From: Nitrosospira sp. Nsp11
GTDB lineage: Bacteria; Pseudomonadota; Gammaproteobacteria; Burkholderiales; Nitrosomonadaceae
Assembly (NCBI RefSeq): GCF_900142705.1
Contig: NZ_FRBV01000002.1
Span: 124,001 to 188,000 of the forward strand
Direction of reading: 5' to 3'
Length of the DNA: 64,000 nucleotides
Made by a program: the position numbers and the translations under genes. Below the pieces are notes generated by a model. The model made no database searches and had not been told where the DNA came from. It saw only the letters and a list, made by a program, of their open reading frames with translations. Positions 19,644 to 32,653 of this stretch are shown piece after piece. The stretch's first letter is position 1, and each line of letters starts with the position of its first letter.

Positions 19644-20164
19644 CCCTGCAACTCCTTTACCAGCGGTAGAATTTTCGTTTCAAGTGCTTCCACCGTTACC
19701 GGACCAATTTGTTTGTAACGGATGACTCCGTTTTTATCGATGACATAAGTTTCCGGAACACCATATACACCATAGTCTATGCCCGTCCTGCCTTCCGGAT
19801 CTCTGGCGCTTGCAGTGTAGGGATCACCGAATTGCCTGAGCCACTGCAAGGCCAGATCGCGTTCGTCCTTGTAGTTGAGGCCGTAGACCGGGACTATTCC
19901 CGACCTGGCCAGATCAACCAATACTGGATGTTCCTCGCGGCATGAGACACACCACGACGCCCATACGTTCAGAAGCCAGACCTTGCCAAGATTATCTTTG
20001 GAGGTCAGCATCTTTTCCGAATCGTGTAATTGCTCCAGCCGGAATTCAGGGGCCGGTTTTCCGATTAATGGCGAGGGAACCTGCCGGGGATTGAGATTCA
20101 GGCCAATAAGCAGAAACACAACAAGGACAATGAATGCCGCCAGCGGCAGCAGGAAACGCATCAT
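19640..20164 (-). CDS. ccmG: Periplasmic thiol:disulfide oxidoreductase CcmG/DsbE
   Basis: A 174-residue thioredoxin-fold protein with one N-terminal TM anchor (residues 4-22). The active site is WASWCVSCREEHP (Cys72, Cys75). It keeps apocytochrome c or CcmH cysteines reduced for heme attachment. GVPETYVIDKNGVIRYKQIG is the cis-Pro segment. It overlaps both ccmF (four bases) and ccmH (four bases), showing tight translational coupling. Confidence 0.95.
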   Translation of the reverse strand: MMRFLLPLAAFIVLVVFLLIGLNLNPRQVPSPLIGKPAPEFRLEQLHDSEKMLTSKDNLGKVWLLNVWASWCVSCREEHPVLVDLARSGIVPVYGLNYKDERDLALQWLRQFGDPYTASARDPEGRTGIDYGVYGVPETYVIDKNGVIRYKQIGPVTVEALETKILPLVKELQG

Positions 20165-22206
20165 GCCTTTCCGCTCCTGGTAATCAAAGGCGCCGCAGGA
20201 ACTGTTCCAACCTTGCCAGGCTTGCCGGCTTTGCCTACCGTTTTTTTGTCGTCAACAGGTTCGCGTTGTTTGCGTGGAGAGAGACGATAACGCCGATCGG
20301 TCACAGCCAGGGCGCCGCCAAATGCCATCAGCAGGCATCCAAACCAGATCCAGTCGACAAACGGTTTATGATAAACACGCACTACCCATGCTCCGTTTTC
20401 CAGAGGTTCGCCCAGAGCAACATAGAGATCACGCCAAATGCCGGTATCTATCGCTGCTTCGGTCATAGCCATTCCCGATGCGTTGTAAACGCGTTTTTCC
20501 GGTTCCATGACGCCCACTTTTTTACCGTCACGCAACACATCCATATTGCCGATATCCGCTACGTAATTCGGGCCCGGTCCCTTCTTTGCACCGTTGAAAT
20601 GGAATGTATAGCCTCCTACTTCGACGGTATCGCCGACTTCCATACGCACGTCTTTCTCGGTTTCATAACCACCAACCAGCGTTACGCCGATAACGAACAC
20701 CGCTATGCCCAGATGTGCGGCATGCATGCCGTAATAGCTACGTGACTGTGCGGCAAGTTTCGCGAACAAACCCTTCCTGCTACTGCTTTGCAGGCGATGT
20801 ATGAGGCTGACGCCTATGCTGGCAATGACCCAGAAAGCCATCAGCAGACCGAAACTTACGAAAGGTTTCCATTCGCCCATGACGAGCGGCATCAGGAGGG
20901 CGGTCACCAGACTGATAGCGAAGGCCCAGCGCAGACGTACCGCGAGTTCAGGCAGGCTTGCCTGTTTCCAGCGCGCGAGCGGGCCCAGGCCTATCAGAAA
21001 AATCGCGGGTGTCATCAGGGGGACAAATACAGTCTCGAAGTAGGGTGGTCCGACCGATAATTTACCGAGCTCAAGCGCATCCATGATCAGTGGGTAAAGC
21101 GTGCCCAGCAGGATGCTGCCTGCCGCCACCATGAGCAATAGATTGTTGGCGAGCAGCATGGATTCTCTCGACACCAAGTCAAACTTGCCGCCCAATCCGA
21201 TCTTTGGCGCACGCCAGGCAAAAAGCAGCAGTGAACTTCCGATGACGATAACCAGAAAAGCCAAAATGAAAATGCCTCGTTTGGGATCGGTTGCGAACGC
21301 ATGAACGGAGGTCAGCACGCCCGAACGGACCAGGAATGTACCGAGCAGGCTCAAGGAAAACGCGCATATAGCCAGCAGTACGGTCCAGCTTTTGAAGCTC
21401 CCGCGTTTTTCCGTTACCGCCAGGGAATGAACCAGCGCCGTGCCGACCAGCCATGGCATGAAAGAAGCGTTCTCCACCGGGTCCCAGAACCACCAACCGC
21501 CCCAACCAAGCTCATAATAGGCCCACCAGCTTCCGAGCATGATGCCGATAGTAAGAAACAGCCAGGCGACTGTAGTCCATGGGCGCGACCAACGCGCCCA
21601 GGTTGCATCCATTTGCCCGCTAAGCAGCGCGGAAATAGCGAAAGCAAACGCGACCGAGAAGCCTACGTAACCCATATAGAGCATGGGGGGATGAACGACC
21701 ATGCCCGGGTCCTGCAGCAGGGGATTGAGATCGCTTCCCTCCATGGCGCCCGGCAACATCCGGTCGAAGGGGTTCGAGGTGAAAAGCATGAATAACAGAA
21801 AACCTACGCTCACCAGGCCCATGACGCCCAGTACCCGCGCTACCATCTCATTCGGGAGGTGACGGCTGAACACGCTGACCGCGATCGACCAGGTCGCCAG
21901 CATTAATGTCCACAGCAACAAGGACCCTTCATGCGAACCCCATGTTGCGGCAAACCGATATTCCACCGGCAGTTTCGAATTCGAATTCTGAGCGACATTT
22001 ATAACCGTGAAGTCGCTGTTGACGAATGAATAGGCGAGGCAGAAAAATGCGATGAGGACAAACACAAACTGTCCCTGAACCACCGGACGGGCCAGCGCAA
22101 TCCATGAGGGAATGGCACGGGCTGCCCCGATAATGGGAAGGGTACCTTGTATAAGCGCTAGCAGCAGGGCGAGGATCAGAGCGAAGTTACCAAGTTCTGG
22201 AATCAT
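20161..22206 (-). CDS. ccmF: Cytochrome c heme lyase subunit CcmF
   Basis: A 681-residue polytopic membrane protein, the core of the CcmF/H/I complex that ligates heme from holo-CcmE to apocytochrome c. It has about 15 TM helices, early conserved WGSHEGSLLLW, and the tryptophan-rich WWD heme-handling segment GWGGWWFWDPVENASF near residue 230. The C-terminal periplasmic region carries DVRMEVGDTVEVGGYTF. Length is normal. It is separated from ccmE by a 106-base gap that holds a perfect 23-bp inverted repeat, the main break inside this otherwise tight operon. Confidence 0.97.
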   Translation of the reverse strand: MIPELGNFALILALLLALIQGTLPIIGAARAIPSWIALARPVVQGQFVFVLIAFFCLAYSFVNSDFTVINVAQNSNSKLPVEYRFAATWGSHEGSLLLWTLMLATWSIAVSVFSRHLPNEMVARVLGVMGLVSVGFLLFMLFTSNPFDRMLPGAMEGSDLNPLLQDPGMVVHPPMLYMGYVGFSVAFAFAISALLSGQMDATWARWSRPWTTVAWLFLTIGIMLGSWWAYYELGWGGWWFWDPVENASFMPWLVGTALVHSLAVTEKRGSFKSWTVLLAICAFSLSLLGTFLVRSGVLTSVHAFATDPKRGIFILAFLVIVIGSSLLLFAWRAPKIGLGGKFDLVSRESMLLANNLLLMVAAGSILLGTLYPLIMDALELGKLSVGPPYFETVFVPLMTPAIFLIGLGPLARWKQASLPELAVRLRWAFAISLVTALLMPLVMGEWKPFVSFGLLMAFWVIASIGVSLIHRLQSSSRKGLFAKLAAQSRSYYGMHAAHLGIAVFVIGVTLVGGYETEKDVRMEVGDTVEVGGYTFHFNGAKKGPGPNYVADIGNMDVLRDGKKVGVMEPEKRVYNASGMAMTEAAIDTGIWRDLYVALGEPLENGAWVVRVYHKPFVDWIWFGCLLMAFGGALAVTDRRYRLSPRKQREPVDDKKTVGKAGKPGKVGTVPAAPLITRSGKA

Positions 22207-22250
22207 GGCTAAGGTTATCGGTTAGGTTATGGATTTGGAATCGGAACTGA

Positions 22251-22298
22251 GGCCATGCTGGAAGTTCAGGAAAGTTTTCCTGAACTTCCAGCATGGCC
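22251..22298. promoter_or_regulatory. Perfect 23-bp inverted repeat between ccmE and ccmF
   Basis: Arms 22251-22273 and 22276-22298 are exact reverse complements with a 2-base centre (GT). It begins 15 bases beyond the ccmE stop and ends 45 bases before the ccmF start. It is GC-balanced with no following T-run on the minus strand, so it is more likely an mRNA processing or stability hairpin, or an attenuator, than a full terminator, since the essential ccmFGHI genes lie beyond it. Confidence 0.8.
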
Positions 22299-22312
22299 TT
22301 GCGCTATTTGTG

Positions 22313-22762
22313 TTATTGCATCAGCACGGTTTTACGTGCCTTGTCGGCCTGATCGAGCGCGCTGGCGGCTTCCGGCGGCATGTAATTTTCATCGTGTTTC
22401 GCAAGCACCTCATCTGCGCGAAAAACGCCATTCTGAGCGAGCTTTCCTTGAGCAACCACGCCCTTGCCTTCCTTGAACAGATCGGGAAGAATGCCCGTGT
22501 ATACGACAGGGATAACCTTTGCGGTATCCGTCACCACGAAGTTCACCGTCACGCCATCGTGCTGCCGCTTGACGCTTCCTTCCTCCACGAGCCCGCCGAT
22601 ACGAAAGCTCTTGCCCACGGGCGCTTCGTTGTTTGCCACCTGGGTGGGGCTGAAGAAGAAGACCAGATTGCTCTGGAATGCATTCAAAACCAGTATTGAA
22701 GCAACGCCTAATGCAGTCACGCTTGAAGCGATAATTGCCAGTTTTTTATGACGTGGTTTCAT
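22313..22762 (-). CDS. ccmE: Heme chaperone CcmE
   Basis: A 149-residue periplasmic heme chaperone with one N-terminal TM anchor (~9-29) and an OB-fold. It binds heme covalently through His123 in [10 protein letters not shown], then passes it to Ccm[13 protein letters not shown] and [19 protein letters not shown] are strongly conserved family segments. The start overlaps the end of ccmD by 17 bases. Confidence 0.96.
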   Translation of the reverse strand: MKPRHKKLAIIASSVTALGVASILVLNAFQSNLVFFFSPTQVANNEAPVGKSFRIGGLVEEGSVKRQHDGVTVNFVVTDTAKVIPVVYTGILPDLFKEGKGVVAQGKLAQNGVFRADEVLAKHDENYMPPEAASALDQADKARKTVLMQ

Positions 22763-22943
22763 TTCCCTTCTCTTGTTTAGTTGACTGATGAATCAGACTG
22801 AGATGTCTGAGCAAAGTTCGCTTGCGGTTAAAAACCAGAACAATTTCTCCAACAATGCAGAGAAGCGACACCAGATAGGATCCCCATACGTAAAATCCAT
22901 ATCCACCCATATCGAGAAAATCGGCCACGCTTGTCCAGTTCAC
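22746..22943 (-). CDS. ccmD: Heme exporter subunit CcmD (GTG start)
   Basis: A 65-residue protein with one TM helix ([18 protein letters not shown] and on) and a basic cytoplasmic tail, the usual CcmD pattern. It stabilises the CcmABC-CcmE complex and helps release holo-CcmE. The start is a GTG at 22943 (frame [16 protein letters not shown]), which overlaps the ccmC stop as GTGA. No ATG is available upstream in a sensible place; the next ATG (11 codons on) would remove conserved residues. It ends inside the ccmE start region. Confidence 0.88.
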   Translation of the reverse strand: MNWTSVADFLDMGGYGFYVWGSYLVSLLCIVGEIVLVFNRKRTLLRHLSLIHQSTKQEKGNETTS

Positions 22944-23689
22944 GAAGCCACCCCTACCCCTTCTTGTAACTCGCCTACCCACGCCGTGTGACGCTCTCGT
23001 TCCAGAATAATTGTCCGCGTGCGGATCAGTACCACTGCGATCGCATACATCCAGCACGCGATGGACATGATGAGCATGCCGGTCAGCATAGTGGTAGCCA
23101 TTTTCGGCGATTGCGTCACGCTGACGGAGGCACCTTGATGCAAGGTATTCCACCATTTTACGGAGAAATAGATAATCGGTACGTTCACCACCCCCACCAG
23201 CGCAATCATTGCGCCGGCTTTGTCGGCACGGCGCGGGTCGTCTATTGCAGCCTGCAACGACATGAAGCCGATATAGAGAAACAGCAGGATCAATTCGGAC
23301 GTAAGCCGCGCATCCCATACCCACCAGGCTCCCCACATGGGTTTGCCCCACAGTGCGCCGGTCCACAAGGCGAGAAAAGTAAACATTGCCCCTGTCGGGG
23401 CGATCGCGGTGGCTACCATGGAAGACAGGCGCGTATTGAATGCAAGGCCGATACCGGACCACATCGCCATTACCACATACAGGAACATGGACATCCAGGC
23501 GGCAGGGACGTGAATGAAGATGATGCGATAAGCTTCACCTTGCTGAAAATCGGTCGGTGCGACGAAAAACCCGATATAAAGCCCCACCGCGAACAATACA
23601 ATCGCGGCAACGGAAAAAAGCGGGATCATTTTGCCGGCAAGAAAATAGAAACTCGCCGGAGAGGAATATTTGAACCAGTTAATCGCCAT
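22940..23689 (-). CDS. ccmC: Heme exporter subunit CcmC
   Basis: A 249-residue six-TM protein that loads heme onto CcmE. The WWD motif GAWWVWDARLTSELILL lies near residue 120, flanked by conserved histidines, for example in IFIHVPAAWMSM. It has the usual length. It follows ccmB after a 94-base gap and runs into ccmD with a four-base overlap. Confidence 0.96.
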   Translation of the reverse strand: MAINWFKYSSPASFYFLAGKMIPLFSVAAIVLFAVGLYIGFFVAPTDFQQGEAYRIIFIHVPAAWMSMFLYVVMAMWSGIGLAFNTRLSSMVATAIAPTGAMFTFLALWTGALWGKPMWGAWWVWDARLTSELILLFLYIGFMSLQAAIDDPRRADKAGAMIALVGVVNVPIIYFSVKWWNTLHQGASVSVTQSPKMATTMLTGMLIMSIACWMYAIAVVLIRTRTIILERERHTAWVGELQEGVGVAS

Positions 23690-23783
23690 GTCAAAAAATA
23701 CTGAACTCCATATTCGAGGTTTTGCGCCTCAATTGCTTAGCTTTAAATTTTAACCTAAAAACCTTAAATTCCGAATTGGTTTT

Positions 23784-24443
23784 TTATTCCATCGAAATCC
23801 GCAACGACACGGCCGCGGTCCATGGCGCCAGGGCCAGAGACGCCAGCAGAAAAGCGCCCAGCAGCGACATATGTGCCGCAGCTCCCAAGCCCGCTACGCT
23901 AGATTCCACTGCGCCCGCGCCAAATATCAATACCGGAATATATAGCGGCAGCACCAGCAGTGACACCAATACACCCCCCCCTCTCAATCCCAAAGTCAGC
24001 GCCGCACCGATGGCGCCTATCAGACTTAAAACCGGCGTTCCCAGCAATAATGAAGCCGTCAGCACCTGCAGCGCGTCCGCCGACAAATCATATTGGATAC
24101 CCAGCACCGGCGCCATCAGCACAAGGGGCACGCCTGTCACCAGCCAGTGAGACAGCGCCTTGCCCAGCACCAGCATGGATAGTGACTGTGGCGACAGCAG
24201 CATCTGTTCCAATGTGCCGTCCAGGTAATCGCTGGAGAACATCCGCCCCAATGACAACATCGAAGCGAGAAGTGCGGCAACCCAGACGACGCCCGGCGCC
24301 ATGGTTCGGAGCATACTCATCTCCGGGCCCACACCGAGGGGGAAAAGGCTCACCACGATGATGAAAAAAAACAATGTGGTCAAAACGTCTGACCGCCTTC
24401 GCATCGCGAGCAGAAGGTCGCGCTGGATTATCCGGAAAAACAT
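23784..24443 (-). CDS. ccmB: Heme exporter ABC permease CcmB
   Basis: A 219-residue, six-TM ABC permease that works with CcmA to release holo-CcmE from CcmC. Typical features are the N-terminal RDLLLAMRRRSDVLTTLFFF, GVVWVAALLASMLSLGRMF and EQMLLSPQSL. It starts one base after the ccmA stop, so the two are translationally coupled. A C-terminal hydrophobic repeat region ends at LRISME. Confidence 0.95.
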   Translation of the reverse strand: MFFRIIQRDLLLAMRRRSDVLTTLFFFIIVVSLFPLGVGPEMSMLRTMAPGVVWVAALLASMLSLGRMFSSDYLDGTLEQMLLSPQSLSMLVLGKALSHWLVTGVPLVLMAPVLGIQYDLSADALQVLTASLLLGTPVLSLIGAIGAALTLGLRGGGVLVSLLVLPLYIPVLIFGAGAVESSVAGLGAAAHMSLLGAFLLASLALAPWTAAVSLRISME

Positions 24444-24444
24444 G

Positions 24445-25065
24445 TCAGGCGAGTTGCAACCGCTGGATCGCAGAGGCAGTAATGTCGATCTCCTGGTGCG
24501 TCGTCATCACTATCATACCGCCGTGTTCCAGGTGCCGCTCCATTAAACGCTGTATCAGCTTCACTGCGGCAGTATCAAGCGCCGTCAAAGGTTCGTCCAG
24601 TATCCATAACACGGTCTTGCATACCATCAGCCGCGCCAGCGTTACCCTGCGCCGCTGCCCTTGCGACAATACCTTGGCCGGCAATAACTCGCGTCCCCCT
24701 AATCCCATGTGTTGCAGCGCTTCATGGGCTTTATGTTCATCAATCTCCGCACCTGCCAGTGCGCTGGAAATACGCAGGTTCTCGATGGCCGTCAAGTCGT
24801 CCTTTACGCCGCTTAAATGGCCGAGATAGGTCATCGCGCCATAATAATCTCCGCCAAGTGAACGAATTTCGGCGCCATTCCAGTGAATTTCACCTTGAGC
24901 AGGTAGCGCCAGACCGCACAGCATGCGTAGAAGACTCGTTTTGCCGCTCCCGTTGGGGCCTTGAACCTGCATCAATCCACCTGATTCGAGGGAGAAATTG
25001 ATATCCCTGAATAATCGGCGGTCACCGCGCACGCACGTCAGGTTGTGTCCTTGCAACGTTGGCAT
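24445..25065 (-). CDS. ccmA: Heme exporter ABC ATPase CcmA
   Basis: A 206-residue ABC ATPase, first gene of the ccmABCDEFGHI operon. Walker A GPNGSGKTSLLRM, signature LSQGQRRRVTLARL, Walker B LWILDEPLTALD and the H-loop in MTTHQEID are all present. It drives release of holo-CcmE from the CcmCD complex. Its promoter should lie in the 490-base region upstream, where no other gene is seen. Confidence 0.96.
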   Translation of the reverse strand: MPTLQGHNLTCVRGDRRLFRDINFSLESGGLMQVQGPNGSGKTSLLRMLCGLALPAQGEIHWNGAEIRSLGGDYYGAMTYLGHLSGVKDDLTAIENLRISSALAGAEIDEHKAHEALQHMGLGGRELLPAKVLSQGQRRRVTLARLMVCKTVLWILDEPLTALDTAAVKLIQRLMERHLEHGGMIVMTTHQEIDITASAIQRLQLA

Positions 25066-25558
25066 TGTCGAAGCAAAAGACCGGCATTATAGCCTATCGA
25101 CGTGAACTTACGCGATTACGACCGCAATGAAGAGATGCGAATGTCTCTTTGCTTCCGAATAAAGGCTCAATAGGGGAGCTTCGCGGTTCGCAACCGAGGC
25201 AGCAACGCGCAGGGTCGCCAGTAAGCGAGGGGAGTTGCACCCTATGTCTTGATAAGTTCGAGGTGGCAGTTCGATGGTTCAATGGAGATGCTCTCGCAAA
25301 ACCAGCCGAACAGCATATGTGAAGGGATGACTTGCGTATCGGACTGCAGCGGTGAGTTGGTTTCCAGGAGATTCGGACGGCGCAATGCGCATTGCGTTTG
25401 GTACCGCCACCTGTTAACTCCAACTAACTCTGTCCCACCAAAATGCGGAAAGCAAATATGCAACTCGGCCTTGTCGACGGTGCTTTGCAACGGACGCGCA
25501 CCTCCGTCGGCATCAGCATAGGCCACGTTCCGCGTACCTATTGCCCATACCGTTCAAG
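25066..25558. other. Intergenic region upstream of ccmA, no gene supported
   Basis: About 490 bases between ccmA and the VOC gene. Several overlapping open frames exist (for example 25242-25526 minus), but none has a recognisable domain or ribosome-binding site. This should contain the ccm promoter; I cannot place it. Confidence 0.5.
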
Positions 25559-26038
25559 CTAGGTGTCGGCGCCGCCTTGCTTGAACATCGCCGCAGCACG
25601 CTGCTTGATTTCATCCAGGGAGAGATCTTCCTTATGAGTCGCGATAAACCAGATATGCCCGAAGGGATCTTCCAGCCCCCCGGTCCGGTCACCGTAAAAC
25701 TGATCCTGGACGGGTCTGATGACCTCGGCGCCGGCACTTGTGGCCTGGGCAAACATTGCGTCCACATCCTTGACATATAAATGAAGACCCACCGGCGAAC
25801 CAGCTCCGGATTGCGAACTACGAAATATGCGTTCGCCGCCGAAGTCGTCAGCCAGCATAATTCGGGAATCGCCGATTTGAATTTCGGCATGTCCGATTTT
25901 CCCGCCAGGTGTATCCATTCTGAATAATTCCACTGCGTTAAACGCCCGCGTGTAAAATTCAATGGCCTTGGCCGCGCCGTTAATCATCAGGTATGGCGTT
26001 AATGTGTGGTAACCATCGGGTATGGGTTTGGTTGTCAT
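25559..26038 (-). CDS. VOC/glyoxalase-superfamily protein (PhnB-like)
   Basis: A 159-residue VOC-fold protein similar to PhnB / YciI-type glyoxalase-like proteins. It has two beta-alpha-beta-beta-beta modules, N-terminal GYHTLTPYLMINGAAKAIEF and later DPFGHIWFIATHKEDL, both family hallmarks. Metal ligands seem partial (His at GHAEI and the C-terminal Glu region), so enzymatic activity is uncertain. The start at 26038 follows GGGAGTGCAGAT; an ATG ten codons upstream is less likely. The substrate cannot be named. Confidence 0.88.
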   Translation of the reverse strand: MTTKPIPDGYHTLTPYLMINGAAKAIEFYTRAFNAVELFRMDTPGGKIGHAEIQIGDSRIMLADDFGGERIFRSSQSGAGSPVGLHLYVKDVDAMFAQATSAGAEVIRPVQDQFYGDRTGGLEDPFGHIWFIATHKEDLSLDEIKQRAAAMFKQGGADT

Positions 26039-26227
26039 ATCTGCACTCCCTTTTTTCCAGGGCTCCAAATTGTGGCCGGCGTAAAATATTCTGGTGCTTT
26101 ATTTCTGTGCCGCCACTCATCGGATAACCGTTAAAATCATCAAATAACCGATAAATTACTTGGTTAGCTTCAGGTGTAGAAAGGTATAGAAAATTTATCA
26201 TCGCTGCGTCCACCGTCGTGTTTCCGA

Positions 26228-27166
26228 TCACGTGGACGGGATGTTGCGTTCCAGCGCCAACCGGTCCCAGTGCGCCAGGGTGGCGGCAGCATCGTAAGTG
26301 GTCTGAAGAAATGAGAGCAGTGCCTGTGTCGGGTGGTCAGCTGTTCGCACAGCTTCATAAGGAAGAATGAATTCCCCAAGCTTGTCGTGGAAATACGCAG
26401 CTTCCGGCTGAACGGGATATTTATCGAAACCAGCAGGGGTGGGATAAGCATAGGCGTAAAAGGCAGCTTCGCCCAAGCCCGTCCCGGGCCAAAAGCCCGC
26501 GCTCGACACCTCATGAGAGTAGGCCTCTTCCATTATCCGCTTAGCAACATTGGGTGCCCCGCCCGGATGCTTCGGTGCGGTTCGCCCGGAAAACCGGGTC
26601 ACAGCGAGATCGAATCCGCCCCAGAATAAATGCACCGGGCTCACCTTGCCGATGAAGCGGGCGCGGAAATCCTTGAAAACGTTATCCGCATGCACGAGCG
26701 CGTGCCAAAATCGTGAAACGGCATCGGCATCATAGCTCGCATGTTGGGTATCTTCCTCGAATGGTATTGCTACTTCCACCTCAACCGGCCGGGCGAAAAT
26801 CTTGACCTCGATACCCAACTGGGCAAGTGCTTCCATTGCCTTGCGGTAGAAGCCCGCGACCGGCATGGGCTCCAGCATAAATGCGCGATCAGTGCCTTGC
26901 GAGGTGGTGATGCGCAGTACGTGGGCAATAAAGTCGAAGTCGATGGCAAACGTAAACTTTCCGTAAGGGATGGGTGAGGTCGTAAGGCCGCGCGTCGTGA
27001 TATAGAGGGTAGAACCCCAACCGTGATTGATATTCGGAGAGAGAGCCAATCGAATTTTGCCGATAATCTGAGTCCACATGTGCAGCGTAGTGCAAGTGTC
27101 CTGCCAGTCCTCCAGTGCGGGCAACCTGGGCCAATCGTTAGAGTCGGCGATATAATTCGAAGTCAT
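26228..27166 (-). CDS. DUF5996 family protein
   Basis: A 312-residue cytosolic protein of the DUF5996 family, recognised by WPRLPALEDWQDTCTTLHMW, the central VSPVHLFWGGFDLAVTRFSG and the C-terminal LGEFILPYEAVRTADHP. The pattern of conserved His, Trp and Asp in the middle suggests a ligand or metal site, but the family has no assigned reaction. A ribosome-binding site (AAGGA) lies upstream of the ATG at 27166. It is followed on the same strand by the VOC gene after a 190-base gap. Confidence 0.85.
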   Translation of the reverse strand: MTSNYIADSNDWPRLPALEDWQDTCTTLHMWTQIIGKIRLALSPNINHGWGSTLYITTRGLTTSPIPYGKFTFAIDFDFIAHVLRITTSQGTDRAFMLEPMPVAGFYRKAMEALAQLGIEVKIFARPVEVEVAIPFEEDTQHASYDADAVSRFWHALVHADNVFKDFRARFIGKVSPVHLFWGGFDLAVTRFSGRTAPKHPGGAPNVAKRIMEEAYSHEVSSAGFWPGTGLGEAAFYAYAYPTPAGFDKYPVQPEAAYFHDKLGEFILPYEAVRTADHPTQALLSFLQTTYDAAATLAHWDRLALERNIPST

Positions 27167-27189
27167 GGTCGTATCCTTTTATGCCGGTG

Positions 27190-27534
27190 CTAAAGATTCA
27201 CTGCAGGGCAAGGGCCGCACGTTCCAGCCTCGTGATCGTAGCATCCACATTCTCCGGTTTCTTCGTTACACACCACCGTAATCACGAAAGGACCGTCGGC
27301 TCCCGCCGCGCCGGATGACGATATCCGAAATTTTGTCCAGGGCACAGGCGTGCCATGCAAGCGATTCATTATCGTACTCATCTCCTGCACGTTACCGGTG
27401 ATTTTTTCAAATAATCGAGCCATACGGACTCGATCTTGACCCTTGAGGGGCTTCAATTTTTTTTGCGCGGATTGATCAGATTGAGCAGATTGCGCCGGTT
27501 GTGCAGATTTCGTGGACTTTGTGGATTTAGGCAT
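27190..27534 (-). CDS. Hypothetical protein with low-complexity N-terminus and Cys-rich C-terminus
   Basis: I do not recognise this 114-residue protein. Residues 1-30 are a low-complexity Lys/Ser/Ala/Gln run built on AQ and SAQ units. Residues ~35-80 are a plain folded segment with FEKITGNVQEMSTIMNRLHG. The C-terminus has five cysteines in CNEETGECGCYDHEAGTCGP and on, which could bind a metal. The start at 27534 is preferred because AGGAG sits six bases upstream; an ATG two codons earlier touches that site. The gene ends 23 bases before DUF5996 begins on the same strand, suggesting co-transcription. Confidence 0.6.
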   Translation of the reverse strand: MPKSTKSTKSAQPAQSAQSDQSAQKKLKPLKGQDRVRMARLFEKITGNVQEMSTIMNRLHGTPVPWTKFRISSSGAAGADGPFVITVVCNEETGECGCYDHEAGTCGPCPAVNL

Positions 27535-27755
27535 ATTCATCTCCTGAAAGGTTATTGAAAGTTTACCGAGACCGCTTAATCAACTAACGCTATTATTTTC
27601 ATAGACCATATTGCTTCAAATAGCAAAAAACCCTCGTAAGCCGCCTCTTCTATTACAATTACATAATGCCCAGCATGCATTACAAGTAGTACGATATGAG
27701 ATATAAAGTTGCATTCTTACCTATCAAGAATTTTTTACGGTAGCCTGAAACGTGA

Positions 27756-28249
<494 letters not shown>

Positions 28250-28250
<1 letters not shown>

Positions 28251-28729
28251 TGAAAATTGTAATTAGTATTCCATCACAAGAGCTTGATCTATGGGATGAG
28301 AATCATAATATCATCCGGAAATATCAAATTTCTTCAGCCGGAAATGGAGTAGGGCAGGAGTACGGCAGCTTTTGCACCCCGCTCGGTAAGCACATCATTC
28401 GCGCCAAAATCGGGACGAGCCAGCCGATCAATACAGTATTTATCAGACGCCGGCCCACTGGTGAAATATATACCCCTGAACTGGGCGCGAGGTATCCAGG
28501 CCGTGACTGGATTCTCACCCGTATTCTCTGGCTTTCCGGCTGTGAACCGGGCTTTAACCGTATGGGTAAAGTCGATACCATGCGCCGCTACATTTATATC
28601 CATGGGAGCCCGGATAGCACTGAGATGGGCAAGCCCGGTTCCATCGGTTGCATCCGCATGTATAACCGAGACTTACTTCAATTATTCGACCTGGTGACTA
28701 CTGGAACAGAGGTTGATATCAAAGACTGA
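28250..28729 (+). CDS. L,D-transpeptidase (YkuD domain)
   Basis: A 159-residue YkuD-type enzyme that could form L,D cross-links in peptidoglycan or attach proteins to it. The catalytic segment is IHGSPD (His118), then SIGCIRM with Cys134 and Arg136. The usual SHGC is SIGC here, a variant also met in proteobacterial members. No signal peptide or TM helix is seen, so either export is unusual or it acts in the cytoplasm; that is odd for the family. The start ATG overlaps the tadA stop (TGATG). Confidence 0.85.
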
Positions 28730-28988
28730 CATCTGGATTGGATCTGGAGCGTGTGTGAGGGCGCCGCATCGAAGGTATCCTGAAAGGAACGTCGTGCATT
28801 CCGAACCACTGGCAAAGTTGCTGCGCCTCTGCTTTTTACTCCAGATAAATCAAATTCGGCCGTTGACACACGTGCTGTAATAAAGAGCGCGTTTAATTAC
28901 ACCGCCGAGTTATCGAACTGTTTTTCCGTCAAAAACCGCTTTACCATTGTCTTCAATTTGTTCGAATGGACCTTTTCCGGTATCATAA

Positions 28989-30689
<1,701 letters not shown>

Positions 30690-30888
30690 ATTCGGTCTTG
30701 TTGAACCTGATCCGGGACAACTTTTGTCCCATTGAACCCCACGTGATGTAAATCAAAATAAAAAATTGGAACCGGCCGATATTCGGGTTCAAGCAATTAA
30801 GTCAGCAATGACTTGATTTCCTCCCGTCCATCGTTCGGCAAAGCTGAATACCTAGCAAAACAGTTTTCGATAACTTATAAATAAATGA

Positions 30889-32187
<1,299 letters not shown>

Positions 32188-32257
32188 TGGCTATCCAGGT
32201 TTCGGTATCGGGGTTCAACCAAGCACGGACATTGATTTAGCTTATTCTGGAATTGAG

Positions 32258-32289
32258 GGCGGCGCTCATGCAAGAAAAAGGGCGCCGCC
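32258..32289 (+). terminator. GC-rich hairpin after eno
   Basis: Arms 32258-32265 (GGCGGCGC) and 32282-32289 pair perfectly over 8 bp with a 16-base loop. It lies about 70 bases after the eno stop and just before the ftsB ribosome-binding region. There is no clear U-run, so termination would be partial at best. Confidence 0.4.
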
Positions 32290-32326
32290 GCCTTTGCGAT
32301 AAAGGATGGTCTTTAGGGGTATCCGG

Positions 32327-32653
32327 GTGAAAATACTGGGCTTAATATTCGCTGCCCTGATTGCTCTGATGCAATACCCGCTATGGCTGGGCAAGGGTAG
32401 CTGGCTTAAAGTATGGGAAGTGGATCAGCAGGTCATCACGCAACATGAAATCAACCAGAAACTGAAAATGCGCAATGCTGCCTTGGACGCGGAAGTACGC
32501 GACCTCAAGCAAGGATACGACGCCATTGAAGAGCGCGCCCGCAGCGAACTGGGCATGATCAAGCAGGATGAGACTTTTTTTCACATACTGGAAGATAACA
32601 ACAAAAATACTTACGCCGATGGCAAGGCCGGGGAAGGATACCCTGAGCAGTAA
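32327..32653 (+). CDS. ftsB: Cell division protein FtsB
   Basis: A bitopic divisome protein of the FtsB/DivIC family, 108 residues, that forms the FtsQBL complex. One TM helix at ~2-22, then a periplasmic coiled coil ([20 protein letters not shown] and on) with the short conserved tail [10 protein letters not shown]. The start is a GTG at 32327 with AGGGGT six bases upstream; an ATG seven codons earlier (32306) has poorer spacing. Position after eno is the standard proteobacterial order. A long acidic/Gly-rich tail follows the coiled coil. Confidence 0.93.
   Translation: MKILGLIFAALIALMQYPLWLGKGSWLKVWEVDQQVITQHEINQKLKMRNAALDAEVRDLKQGYDAIEERARSELGMIKQDETFFHILEDNNKNTYADGKAGEGYPEQ

Noticed and set aside
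25242-25526. 94-residue minus-strand frame upstream of ccmA
   Set aside because: No domain and no ribosome-binding site; frames on the opposite strand are as long, as expected by chance.
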